Shown here in pieces: positions 44,097 through 52,292 of a stretch of DNA of 64,000 bases. The translations under genes and the position numbers were made by a program. How positions within the stretch are numbered: position 1 is the stretch's first letter; each line of letters opens with the position of its first letter. The notes under the pieces were generated by a model that saw only the letters and a list, made by a program, of their open reading frames with translations, searched no databases and was not told the origin of the DNA. The DNA is from Sinorhizobium sp. 6-70 (GTDB lineage: Bacteria > Pseudomonadota > Alphaproteobacteria > Rhizobiales > Rhizobiaceae): NCBI RefSeq assembly GCF_030124375.1, contig NZ_JASKLS010000003.1, positions 230,052 to 294,051 on the forward strand, in the 5' to 3' direction.

Positions 44097-45164
44097 GTGG
44101 CCGAATTCATTCGATTTGACCGCATCACCAAATTCTACGGTCCGCTCTGCGTGGTCGAAAATCTCGACCTCGGCATTGGAAAAGGCGAGTTTGTCAGCCT
44201 GCTCGGGCCCTCCGGGTCCGGCAAGACGACACTCTTGATGATGCTCGCGGGGTTCGAGCAACCGACTTCGGGGGCGATCCTGCTCGACGGGACGGCGATC
44301 AACGGCGTGCCGACCCATAAGCGCGATATGGGCGTAGTGTTCCAGAGTTATGCGCTGTTTCCGCACATGTCGGTCGGCGAAAACATCGCCTTTCCGCTGC
44401 AGATGCGCGGTATCAGCAAGGCGGAGATCGCCGAGCGTGTCAAGCGGGCGCTGGACATGGTGCAACTCTCGGCGTTTGCGGACCGCCGCCCCTCCCAGCT
44501 TTCCGGCGGCCAGCAGCAACGCGTGGCGCTAGCCCGCGCGCTCGTCTTCGAGCCGCGCGTGGTGTTGATGGACGAACCGCTGGGCGCGCTCGACAAGCAG
44601 CTACGCGAACAGATGCAGCTCGATATCCGCGATCTGCACCGTCGGCTCGGCCTGACGATCGTCTTCGTCACCCATGACCAGTCGGAAGCGCTGACCATGT
44701 CGGACCGCGTCGCCGTCTTCAACAAGGGCAAAATCGAACAGATAGGCACTCCACGGCAAGTCTATGACGAACCGGCGACGCGCTTCGTCGCGGAGTTCAT
44801 CGGCGAGACCAATCTGGTCGAAGGCGTCGTTGAGACAGTACAGGGGCAGGAGGCGACCGTGCGGCTGGCCTCCGGTGCCCATATCGTTTCCGCTCTTTCT
44901 GGCGCCGTCGCGTCGGGGCAGCCGGTCTATCTCTCTATCCGTCCGGAACGGGTCGATCTCAGCGAGACGCGCGGCGATGCGCGCAACGTACTCGAAATGG
45001 AAGTCACCGACTCCGTCTATCAGGGCGACCACCTGCGCGTGCAGTTGGAGACCGCGGCTCATCCGCTGATCGCCAAGCTCGGTCGCCGCTCGCGCGAATT
45101 TCCGCCGGGAACGAAGGTTTTTGCGGCCTTTTCGGCTGGCGATTGCCGGGTTATCGCGCCATGA
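44097..45164 (+). CDS. Polyamine-type ABC transporter ATPase (PotA-like)
   Basis: A 355-residue ATPase: Walker A GPSGSGKTTLLMMLAG (about 38-53), signature LSGGQQQRVALARA, Walker B VVLMDEPLGALD, His in VTHDQSEALTM, and a C-terminal TOBE domain. The GTG at 44097 is preferred because GGAG lies six bases before it; an in-frame ATG at 44085 has no ribosome site. It overlaps the first permease gene by four bases. Confidence 0.86.
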   Translation: MAEFIRFDRITKFYGPLCVVENLDLGIGKGEFVSLLGPSGSGKTTLLMMLAGFEQPTSGAILLDGTAINGVPTHKRDMGVVFQSYALFPHMSVGENIAFPLQMRGISKAEIAERVKRALDMVQLSAFADRRPSQLSGGQQQRVALARALVFEPRVVLMDEPLGALDKQLREQMQLDIRDLHRRLGLTIVFVTHDQSEALTMSDRVAVFNKGKIEQIGTPRQVYDEPATRFVAEFIGETNLVEGVVETVQGQEATVRLASGAHIVSALSGAVASGQPVYLSIRPERVDLSETRGDARNVLEMEVTDSVYQGDHLRVQLETAAHPLIAKLGRRSREFPPGTKVFAAFSAGDCRVIAP

Positions 45165-46339
45165 GTGCTCGGTCGTCGCGTACCGGCCGGTCGCTGCTTC
45201 TGGTGGCGCCGCTGCTTCTTTTCCTCATCGGCTTCTTCGTCTGGCCGTTGTTCAGCATGATGTCGCAGGCCATTTCGGATCCTGCCGTGCTGCGCCTTCT
45301 GCCGAAGACCGCCGAGGTGATTGGCGATTGGGACCGCAAGTCGCCGCCGAGCATCGCGATGCAGACGGCCTTGACCGACGATCTGAAAGCGGTCGGCGAC
45401 GATCAGGCGCTCGGCGACATGGTGCGCCGTCTCAACAGCGCCCGCTCCGGCTTCCGCACGCTGATGTCCAAGACGACGAGTGCGCTGCAGGATACGGCCA
45501 ATCCGCCGGCTGACCTCGTCTCCATCGACAAGCGCTGGGAAAAGCCGGAATTCTGGCAGGCCATCGCCGACGCGCTCTCGCCGCTCACTGACCGTAACCT
45601 GCTCGCCGCCGTCGACCTAGGCCGCAACGCCAGCGGACAGATCGCACATCTGCCTGCCGACCAGTCCGTCAACCGCGTCATTCTGGCTCGCACCTTCTGG
45701 ATCGCCGCGCTCGTTACGTTCACCTGCACCTGCATAGGCTTTCCCTACGCGATCATTGCCGCTTCACTTTCCGGGTGGAAGCGCGACCTGATGCTAGGCG
45801 CCGTGCTTTTGCCACTGTGGACCTCGCTGCTTGTCCGCACCGCCGCCTGGTTCATCCTGCTGCAAGAGCAGGGCCTCATCAACGATCTGCTGCGAGGCCT
45901 CGGCCTGATCGATGCGCCGCTGGCGCTGATCTTCAACCGCACCGGAGTCATCATCGCCATGACCCATGTGCTCTTGCCCTTCATGGTGCTGCCGATCTAT
46001 TCGGTGCTCATCACCATTCCGGAGAACCTGATGCCGGCCGCCGCGTCACTCGGAGCGCCGCCCTGGCGGGCGTTCCTGCGCGTGCTCTTGCCCCTGAGCC
46101 TGCGCGGCGTCGCCTCCGGCGGCCTGCTCGTCTTCATCTCGGCGATCGGCTACTACATCACGCCGGCCCTGATCGGCGGTCCCGGCGACCAGATGATCTC
46201 GTCGATCATTGCCTTCTACGCCACGGGCTCGGCCAACTGGGGCATGGCCGGCGCGCTCGGCATGGTGCTTCTTGTCGCCACGCTGGTGCTCTACAGCGTC
46301 TATGCACGATTTTCCGTTGACGAGCCGGGGAGGCGCTGA
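45161..46339 (+). CDS. Polyamine-type ABC permease with extended loop (PotB-like)
   Basis: A 392-residue permease, about 100 longer than PotB. After the first span (about 12-38) there is a hydrophilic stretch of roughly 130 residues (about 45-170, e.g. KTAEVIGDWDRKSPPS), presumably periplasmic. The five family spans then follow from about 175. The EAA-like loop is AAASLGAPPWRAFLRVLLPLS (start AAASLGAPPWR, about 296). The start is an ATGA overlap with the ATPase gene. Confidence 0.85.
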   Translation: MSARSSRTGRSLLLVAPLLLFLIGFFVWPLFSMMSQAISDPAVLRLLPKTAEVIGDWDRKSPPSIAMQTALTDDLKAVGDDQALGDMVRRLNSARSGFRTLMSKTTSALQDTANPPADLVSIDKRWEKPEFWQAIADALSPLTDRNLLAAVDLGRNASGQIAHLPADQSVNRVILARTFWIAALVTFTCTCIGFPYAIIAASLSGWKRDLMLGAVLLPLWTSLLVRTAAWFILLQEQGLINDLLRGLGLIDAPLALIFNRTGVIIAMTHVLLPFMVLPIYSVLITIPENLMPAAASLGAPPWRAFLRVLLPLSLRGVASGGLLVFISAIGYYITPALIGGPGDQMISSIIAFYATGSANWGMAGALGMVLLVATLVLYSVYARFSVDEPGRR

Positions 46340-46341
46340 CC

Positions 46342-47124
46342 ATGCCGATGAAGCTCGCCAAATTCACCTTCGCGTCGCTTGCGATCCTGTTTCTCGTCGC
46401 GCCGCTCATCGCTATCCTGCCGCTCGCTTTCACCTCGAGCGTCATCCTGACCTATCCGATCCCGTCCTGGTCGCTGCGCTGGTTCGAGGAGTTGTTCACG
46501 GCGGACGCCTGGCGTCGCGCGATCATCAACAGCCTGATTGTCGGAAGCGGCACGACGCTGCTTGCGACCGTGCTCGGCACGGCCGCCTCGCTGGGCTTGC
46601 GAAACCGCTTGCTGTTGTTTCGCGGGTCGGTCCGCACGCTTTTCCTGCTGCCGATGGTCGTGCCGGCTGTCGTGCTCGGGGTCGGCATGCAGGTGCTGCT
46701 CGCCCGGTTTGGCCTGACCAACAGCTATGCAGGCGTGATCATCGCCCACACCGTCGTCGCCGTACCCTTCGTGGTGGTCAGCGTCACGGGGGCGCTCGCC
46801 GGCATTGACGAACGTGTGGAACTCGCGGCTCAAAGCCTCGGCGCGTCGCCTGCCACGGTCTTCTGCCGTGTCACCCTGCCGCTTGCCATGCCGGGCGTGC
46901 TTTCGGGGGCGGTGCTCGCCTTCGCCACCTCATTGGACGAAGTCGTGTTGACGCTCTTCGTCGCAGGTCCCAATCAGCGCACACTTGCCCGACAGATGTT
47001 TTCGAGCATCCGGGAGAACATCAGCCCGGCGATTGCTGCGGCCGCGTTTCTCTTCATCGCCGCGACAATCCTGGTCGGTCTCGCGGTAATGGTGTTCCGT
47101 TCCATGCTGGCGAAACGGAGATAG
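46342..47124 (+). CDS. Polyamine-type ABC transporter permease (PotC-like)
   Basis: A 260-residue permease of normal PotC length, with six spans and the ATPase-docking loop ELAAQSLGASPATVFCRVTL (about 155-174). It starts two bases after the first permease stop. It completes the importer: binding protein, ATPase and two permeases in order. No clear terminator follows. Confidence 0.87.
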   Translation: MPMKLAKFTFASLAILFLVAPLIAILPLAFTSSVILTYPIPSWSLRWFEELFTADAWRRAIINSLIVGSGTTLLATVLGTAASLGLRNRLLLFRGSVRTLFLLPMVVPAVVLGVGMQVLLARFGLTNSYAGVIIAHTVVAVPFVVVSVTGALAGIDERVELAAQSLGASPATVFCRVTLPLAMPGVLSGAVLAFATSLDEVVLTLFVAGPNQRTLARQMFSSIRENISPAIAAAAFLFIAATILVGLAVMVFRSMLAKRR

Positions 47125-47727
47125 CATCGGGTGCGCGTACCCCGCCCGCGGACGATGGGCCGGAAATGAGCGAGCACATTATCAGCGCGATCCTGAGGCG
47201 AGTTGCTCTATCGATCATGTATTCCGCTTGTCGACAAGTGCTCCTCAGCATTGCACGGCGTTCTCCGTGAAGCGGCCGCGGTGTCGCTCAAAGGGTTGCC
47301 GATCAATGTCATCGGTCGGTTTTTGTTGAAGTCGGTCCACGTCCACGCGACAGGCGGGACGACGCTCATGTCGAATGGTGACCACGGGGAAGGTTTGGGC
47401 GAGGCCTGCAGCGATTCAAGATCGACGGCGCAGGCCCCTGACCGTCATCTTTTCCAAACGGCTGGACGGAAATTTACCACCAGAGCGGGAAAGCTGCCAT
47501 TCGCCAAAATGGCTTACCACCGATGTGCGAGCGATGGCACCCAAATGGATGCGCCGCTTTTGCCAACCAATCCGAGGGGCGACCTCCGCCCTTGTAGGCA
47601 ACTTTCAGTCGTCAGAGGGGAACGAGGCAAAGCGTGGGCGGTCCTCCGCCCGCATCGGGGGTCTCAACTTATCGGCATCTATCACGTGTGTGATTTATTG
47701 GTCGGGTCGACCCAAAATCATCGTGAT
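47125..47727. other. 600-base stretch without a recognised gene
   Basis: Follows the PotC-like gene. Open frames such as 47375-47821 plus and 47416-47601 minus are Arg/Ser-rich and lack any signature. A 12-bp palindrome CTTGTCGACAAG occurs at 47227-47238; the same 12-mer is also at 58985-58996. Probably regulatory or eroded DNA. Confidence 0.5.
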
Positions 47728-47859
47728 CTACAGCGTACTTCCCATCCACTCGGCCGCGGCGATTGCCGAGCCGAGCAAAATGACCGGCAGCAACAGCGCA
47801 CCGAAGAACCTGATCATCTGAATGCGGCGCGAACGCCTCTCATGCCGATCGTAAACCAT
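47728..47859 (-). CDS. 43-residue single-span membrane protein candidate
   Basis: Begins MVYDRHERRSRRIQMIRFFG: a strongly basic N-terminus, then one hydrophobic helix (about 17-35) and the end WMGSTL. The positive-inside layout is that of a real small inner-membrane protein. Upstream GAGAG or GAGG could be the ribosome site. It is the last of three small membrane-protein candidates on this strand within 630 bases. The function is unknown. Confidence 0.5.
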   Translation of the reverse strand: MVYDRHERRSRRIQMIRFFGALLLPVILLGSAIAAAEWMGSTL

Positions 47860-48077
47860 CGTCTCTCAGCCTCTGGCTGCATCCCAAGAACAGTTCCGCT
47901 GTTATCAAAACATCATTGGAGTTGGACGGTCGAGTCTCCAAGGTAACATACCGGTCTGGCCGGCGAGTTTCTTGCCGCCGTGGATGCGGCAAAACGTCGG
48001 AGCAAGAGACCTCCGCGCGCGAACGGGTGGGTGTCGCGACAGAGGTCATCGACGAAGTGACGAAACCGAGAGGGCGG

Positions 48078-48170
48078 TCACCAGGCCGAGAAGGCCGTCA
48101 TGAGCACTGCGGCCCAAAATAATGCTGACAATTCAGCCGCCAACAGAAACCCGAAAGTGGTGTCGCTCAT
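48078..48170 (-). CDS. 30-residue hydrophobic peptide candidate
   Basis: Starts ATG with a near-perfect GAGGAGG seven bases upstream. The product begins MSDTTFGFLLAAEL and is one hydrophobic helix to the end (TAFSAW). The strong ribosome site makes this the best supported of the three tiny frames here. The function is unknown; small helices like this often accompany larger membrane complexes. Confidence 0.5.
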   Translation of the reverse strand: MSDTTFGFLLAAELSALFWAAVLMTAFSAW

Positions 48171-48262
48171 GTGATCCTCCTCTGGCAACCTCCATTACCA
48201 GGGGAAACTATAGGGGGCCGCGGCCGGTTCCGCTACAAAATAAGACATACTCGTTAATTGGA

Positions 48263-48352
48263 TCACGTGAGCAGAGAGTAAATCAGAACGCCGACGGAAC
48301 CCCAGAAGCCAACCATTACCAGCGACATCGCCACGACAAAGATCTTAGTCAA
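48263..48352 (-). CDS. 29-residue hydrophobic peptide candidate
   Basis: Starts at a TTG with GGAG eight bases upstream. The product begins (M)TKIFVVAMSLVMVG, one hydrophobic helix ending YSLLT. It lies about 90 bases upstream of the 30-residue frame on the same strand. The non-ATG start lowers confidence. Confidence 0.38.
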   Translation of the reverse strand: MTKIFVVAMSLVMVGFWGSVGVLIYSLLT

Positions 48353-48681
48353 AACAGAAACTCCACGCCCTTTTCATGAATTGCAGAAACTACCGCAGCG
48401 CTGAAAACTGGGTATCGGCACTAAGTCTGAGACGCATGGGACTATGGTCCGATACTTCAACGCGTGGGACTGAAATCGAACACGCGAGAAGCCTTAACGT
48501 TGGCGCGGCGAGCCCTGCCGTGGATTGAACCAGAAAATCGAGTCGATCGGAAAGGCCCGAAAAAATGCTTCCCCCGCCGCGACTGGCGCTCGCTCGGCCA
48601 TTGCATTGTTAGGTCTAAACTGTTTCTTGGTCAGAAAATGAGGACGCAATCGGCGCCGGGGCGCCATGAAATGAGGTGCTT
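48353..48681. other. Upstream region of the KpsC-like gene, no gene recognised
   Basis: About 330 bases between the small minus-strand frames and the KpsC-like gene. It probably holds divergent promoters. I could not place a clear -35/-10 pair or operator. Confidence 0.45.
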
Positions 48682-49725
48682 GTGCTAAAAGCTATGGACA
48701 GCTTGTCTGGCGCGACCGACAAGAGCTGGTATCCGCCGGAGGGGACCAGGCTCGGCGCGACGTTCTTTGTCCGCAGCGCGTTTCCATGGCTCGACCACTA
48801 TTTTGGCGGAATGCCGCTAGGCTCCACACTCGCGCCCGGGATCGAGGGAATAGTCTCCTGGGGCGGACGCATTCCGGCGAAAAGTGCGATGGCGGTTGCC
48901 CGCCTGCGCCGACTGCCGCATTGGCATCTCGAAGATGGCTTCCTGCGCTCGGTCGGCCTTGGCAAGGATGGAGCGGCGCCCGTCTCGATCATCGTGGACG
49001 ACCGGGCGCTTCCCGTCGATGGGGGGAACGCGTCGCGCCTGGAACTGCTGATCGCCGCTACGGCCGGAGGGGGCTGGGACAGTCTTGGAGAAAACATCCG
49101 CGAGCGGATGACCGAGCACAGACTGTCGAAATACAATAACCTGCCGCACGAACCGCCGTCGATCGAACAGAGTACTAGGAGACGTATTCTGCTTGTCGAC
49201 CAGGTCTTCGGTGACGTCTCGGTGGAGCGTGCCCTCGGGAGCCGTCACTCCTTCGACAGGATGCTCGACGATGCCTTGGCAAGCGGCGCTCAATGCGTCG
49301 TGCGTACACATCCGGACGTGATGGCCGGCTACCGAAAGGGCTATATGACGGAGCGGGCCGCGAGGACGGCTGGCGTCGTTCTCCTGGCTGACCGCGTGTC
49401 GGTTGCTTCGATTCTCGACGTCGTCGATGAGGTCTGGACTGTTTCGAGCCAGGTCGGCTTCGATGCCTTGTTGCGGAAGATACCCGTGCGCTGCTACGCG
49501 GTACCTTTCTATGCGGGATGGGGACTGACGGATGATCGGGCGAGCGGCGCCGCCGAGTCCGCCTTGACGCGGCGCGCCCGTGCGAGACCCTCGGTCGATC
49601 AGCTCACGGCCGCAACGCTCGGGCTCTATCCGACCTATCGCAATCCGGCAAACTGGCAGCCGATGGACGTGTTCGAGGCGATCGATTTCCTGGTCGCTGA
49701 AGTTGAGGCTGCTCGCCGCCCATAA
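48682..49725 (+). CDS. KpsC-like capsule polysaccharide (Kdo transferase) protein
   Basis: About 347 residues. LEDGFLRSVGLG (about 79-90), VDQVFGDVSV (about 170), VVRTHPDV (about 209-216), VSSQVGFDALL and PFYAGWGLTDDR (about 273-284) are hallmarks of KpsC/KpsS, which add Kdo linkers to the lipid anchor of group 2 capsules. KpsC normally has two such modules; this protein has one. The GTG at 48682 has GAGG five bases upstream; GTG 48676 and ATG 48694 are alternatives. No other capsule gene is nearby. Confidence 0.78.
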   Translation: MLKAMDSLSGATDKSWYPPEGTRLGATFFVRSAFPWLDHYFGGMPLGSTLAPGIEGIVSWGGRIPAKSAMAVARLRRLPHWHLEDGFLRSVGLGKDGAAPVSIIVDDRALPVDGGNASRLELLIAATAGGGWDSLGENIRERMTEHRLSKYNNLPHEPPSIEQSTRRRILLVDQVFGDVSVERALGSRHSFDRMLDDALASGAQCVVRTHPDVMAGYRKGYMTERAARTAGVVLLADRVSVASILDVVDEVWTVSSQVGFDALLRKIPVRCYAVPFYAGWGLTDDRASGAAESALTRRARARPSVDQLTAATLGLYPTYRNPANWQPMDVFEAIDFLVAEVEAARRP

Positions 49726-49758
49726 CGGTGACCGATCCGTCAACGACTGGAAACGTCG

Positions 49759-49902
49759 TCAGTTCTCTTCCACCGAGACACCATCCTGGCCAATCCGGAT
49801 CTCGATACCCGGCTTGTTTTCTTCGCGGTAGACGTAGATGCCGAGCCCGATCGCAACGACGGCAAGAACAGCGATAATGAGATAGAGCCCACTTCGGTTC
49901 AT
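49759..49902 (-). CDS. 47-residue membrane-anchored small protein
   Basis: Begins MNRSGLYLIIAVLAVVAIG (one N-terminal helix), then a short polar domain with YREENKPGIEIRIGQDGVSVEEN in part, looking like a small beta-strand pair. The ATG at 49902 is preferred (GGAAGG nine bases upstream); an ATG at 49911 would add three residues. I recall similar conserved small proteins in Rhizobiales but cannot name a function. It is convergent with the KpsC-like gene and downstream of the ROK gene. Confidence 0.65.
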   Translation of the reverse strand: MNRSGLYLIIAVLAVVAIGLGIYVYREENKPGIEIRIGQDGVSVEEN

Positions 49903-49979
49903 CAGTGCCATCCTTCCTATGCTCGGTGCGAGACACTACCGCCCCGGGGCGAACGCGCGATTTTTGTTGCAGCCGTAGC

Positions 49980-51059
49980 TCAATCGGTATCGCGTTCGCG
50001 CTTGTTGGTGAAGTGGGCGTTGCCCAGGCCCGTGCCAATCGTCAGAATTCCCCAACCGGAGACGTCCTGCATGAAAGACACCTGCGAAAGGCCCTGGACG
50101 ACGGCGTCGTTGTGCATGATCACGAAGGTCTCGTGCTCGCCGATTTGCGGAATGGCTTCCTTGATCTCGGCGGGCAGATTGAAGTGCTCGCTTTCCCAAT
50201 TCCCGCCCGGCAGGTTCTGACCGCCGCGCGCGATCGATCCATCGGCGTCGATCACGCCGGGACAGGCCAGGCCGATCACGGGTGCCGGGACAAGATCTGC
50301 CTTGTCCGCCTTGGCGATAAGCCTTTCGACCATGGAGATGAGACGTTCAATCGCCGTGGTCCGACTGGGCTTGTCGTCCGCATGTCGCCAGATATCCGAC
50401 TTCCAGACCTTGGCCTTTGAGAGGTCAGAGCCTTCCTTCTGGCGCATCTCGACTATGCCCACGCGAATATTGGTGCCGCCGATATCGATGGCAAGGATCG
50501 CCTTGTGCCCCTTGAGCATCCAGTGTGGGATGAGGTGCGCCGCGCCGATAAGCCCTGCATCATCCGGATCGTGGACGATCGGGCTGAGTTCTATCTTGAT
50601 GCCCTTGGCCTTCAGCAGCACCATCGCGCGGGCAATTGCAAGTTCGCCTACGACACGCTCCCTGAAGCCGCCGCCCACCACGACGCGTTGAGTATTCTTC
50701 CAGCTCTTCTGGCGCAGCAATTTGTCGAGAACAGCGGCAAGCTCGCCTGCGAAATCGTCAACCGCTCCCATGACCACGGCGGCTGCCTCCTTGTCGTCAC
50801 CAACGAGCAGGGCGTCGACCTGCTTTTTCGACAGATCTCGGGTTGGCGTCTTCCCGAGTGGATCGGTGCCACCCTTGCGCACTCGCTTGCGCCAGGCATC
50901 GAGCTTTTCCTGGAAGGCATATTTGTTAGCCTTGTCGCCAAGAAAGCCGTCGGAGCTACGCAGTTCGATGTTGTAGCCATCGACCGTGACCGACGGTAGA
51001 TCGTCGGCACCATGCGTTAGGAGCATGCCATTTGGCTTCTCGTTCGCGGATCTGCCCAC
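49980..51059 (-). CDS. ROK-family kinase with apparently permuted lobes
   Basis: A 359-residue protein in which ROK motifs appear in swapped order. Residues about 95-176 look like the C-terminal lobe of ROK kinases (VVVGGG at 126-131, DDAGLIGAAHL at about 167-177). Residues 186-353 look like the N-terminal lobe: DIGGTN (192-197), ACPGVID (about 265-271), catalytic Asp in HND (316-318) and GTGLG (342-346), then the protein ends. No CxCGxxGC zinc motif is present. GTG 51059 is preferred (GGGAGG upstream); GTG 51083 is possible. It is probably a sugar kinase; the substrate is unknown. Confidence 0.75.
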   Translation of the reverse strand: MGRSANEKPNGMLLTHGADDLPSVTVDGYNIELRSSDGFLGDKANKYAFQEKLDAWRKRVRKGGTDPLGKTPTRDLSKKQVDALLVGDDKEAAAVVMGAVDDFAGELAAVLDKLLRQKSWKNTQRVVVGGGFRERVVGELAIARAMVLLKAKGIKIELSPIVHDPDDAGLIGAAHLIPHWMLKGHKAILAIDIGGTNIRVGIVEMRQKEGSDLSKAKVWKSDIWRHADDKPSRTTAIERLISMVERLIAKADKADLVPAPVIGLACPGVIDADGSIARGGQNLPGGNWESEHFNLPAEIKEAIPQIGEHETFVIMHNDAVVQGLSQVSFMQDVSGWGILTIGTGLGNAHFTNKRERDTD

Positions 51060-51429
51060 GCAACCTCCCGTATGACGCTTCACCTGAACTGATCCGAGAC
51101 CGGAGTGAGTGATAAACGTGAGCGGCAGGGCGATGTTCCGACGTGCAGCACCAAATCCCGAAGTCGCAGCACCAAATCCCGAAAGAATAGAGCGGAATTG
51201 CGCGCAGGCTCATCGCGCCTGGACCGAAATTCGAATGTTCTCCGGCGTCTGGCCGAGAGCCCGCGTTTGCCATTCAGCCGAGCGACTGCAAGGCCACAGG
51301 GGCCGGCTGATCTCAGCCAAAGGCGCGCGTAGGGGGCGGTGAGCCAAATAACACCGGCCTTTCACAGAACCGACATTTGCCGGAACTGATCCACTTGCGG
51401 ATGAGTGGTCGGGCAGGGCCGAGCCCAAG
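51060..51429. other. Intergenic region with a short tandem repeat, no gene recognised
   Basis: About 370 bases between the ROK gene start and the end of the GntR gene. It contains the direct repeat listed separately. Open frames here are Arg-rich and unconvincing. Confidence 0.5.
51145..51183. repeat. Tandem direct repeat, 18-bp unit at 21-bp period
   Basis: GCAGCACCAAATCCCGAA occurs at 51145-51162 and again at 51166-51183, upstream of the ROK-family gene. The 21-bp period is two helical turns, so both copies face the same side of the DNA. It may be a regulator site or a replication-slippage duplication. Confidence 0.6.
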
Positions 51430-52164
51430 CTACTCAGCGATGTCACGCCGGGAAAGCAGCCGCGCTTGGACGCGCTGCAGATGCAGTCGCATGCCGTTTG
51501 CGGCGCCACTGAGATTACGCTCCTCGATCGCATCGACAATGGCGTCGTGATCGGCAAAGCTGTGGTGATCGGCGGGAGGGCGTGGAAGATCATCTCGAAG
51601 CCGGCCCCATACCACCGTCCGGCGCACGGCGTTGATCGTGTCGAAGACGGCCAGGAGCAAGGCGTTTCTCGATGCTTGGGCGATGGCCCGGTGGAGCCGG
51701 TTGTCCCAATTCTCATACTGGCGCCATGTCTCCGCCATGCGGGCGCTCGAGGCACAATGCCTTAGGGCTCGGACGTCGTCCGCTGTGGCGTGGAGCGCCG
51801 CCTCCCGGGCCAACTCTGGTTCGATGACGAGGCGTGCATGCATCACCTCGGCCGGGCTCGTTTGGTTCGCGATGTTGGCCACCGATGACAGGTCACCCGT
51901 CGGCCGGGCCCCGATGAAGGTGCCCTTGCCGACATGACGCCAAAGTTCGCCCTGGTCTTCCAGGACTGCGAGCGCCTTGCGCAGGTCGCCGCGCGAAACC
52001 CCCAGAACTTCGGCCAGTTCACGCTCCGGCGGAAGCCGCGTCGCCGGCGGAAACTTCCCTTGCGCCAGGTACGCGCGAAGCTGCACGAGCGCGCTTTGCC
52101 CACCGCCGAGATCGGCTTCTGCCGCGGTCGCGAATTGCAGTCTGCCCTCGGAAAACGGGGTCAT
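51430..52164 (-). CDS. FadR/GntR-family (FCD) regulator
   Basis: A 244-residue GntR regulator: winged helix at about 20-85 (LPPERELAEVLGVSRGDLRKAL in part; QGELWRHVGKGTFIG closing wing) and an FCD domain with His candidates in NRLHRAIAQ (about 155), FADHDAIVDAI (about 203) and MRLHLQRV (about 228). It is divergent from the TauT-type importer operon. The 128-base gap holds a CGTGA-N4-TCACG inverted repeat, a likely operator. Confidence 0.85.
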   Translation of the reverse strand: MTPFSEGRLQFATAAEADLGGGQSALVQLRAYLAQGKFPPATRLPPERELAEVLGVSRGDLRKALAVLEDQGELWRHVGKGTFIGARPTGDLSSVANIANQTSPAEVMHARLVIEPELAREAALHATADDVRALRHCASSARMAETWRQYENWDNRLHRAIAQASRNALLLAVFDTINAVRRTVVWGRLRDDLPRPPADHHSFADHDAIVDAIEERNLSGAANGMRLHLQRVQARLLSRRDIAE

Positions 52165-52203
52165 GTAAATCCAGCTCTCATCCTGATCAATACCCCGTTA
52201 TAT

Positions 52204-52217
52204 CGTGACCAATCACG
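52204..52217. promoter_or_regulatory. Inverted repeat, likely GntR operator
   Basis: CGTGACCAATCACG has perfect 5-bp arms (CGTGA/TCACG) around CCAA, and is followed by TTGGTTGACA about 15 bases later, which includes a -35-like TTGACA. It lies between the divergent GntR and importer genes. Confidence 0.45.
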
Positions 52218-52292
52218 CTTTGGCAACGGATTGGTTGACACCGAGATGTGTTGGGCACACAGTGCTGAGAATGAAATAACGGGAGGAAACCG

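Noticed and set aside
49970..50000. tRNA-like string (agccgtagctcaatcggta)
   Set aside because: It resembles a D-arm start, but no acceptor stem, anticodon arm or TTCGA-type T-arm follows, and it overlaps the end of the ROK gene.
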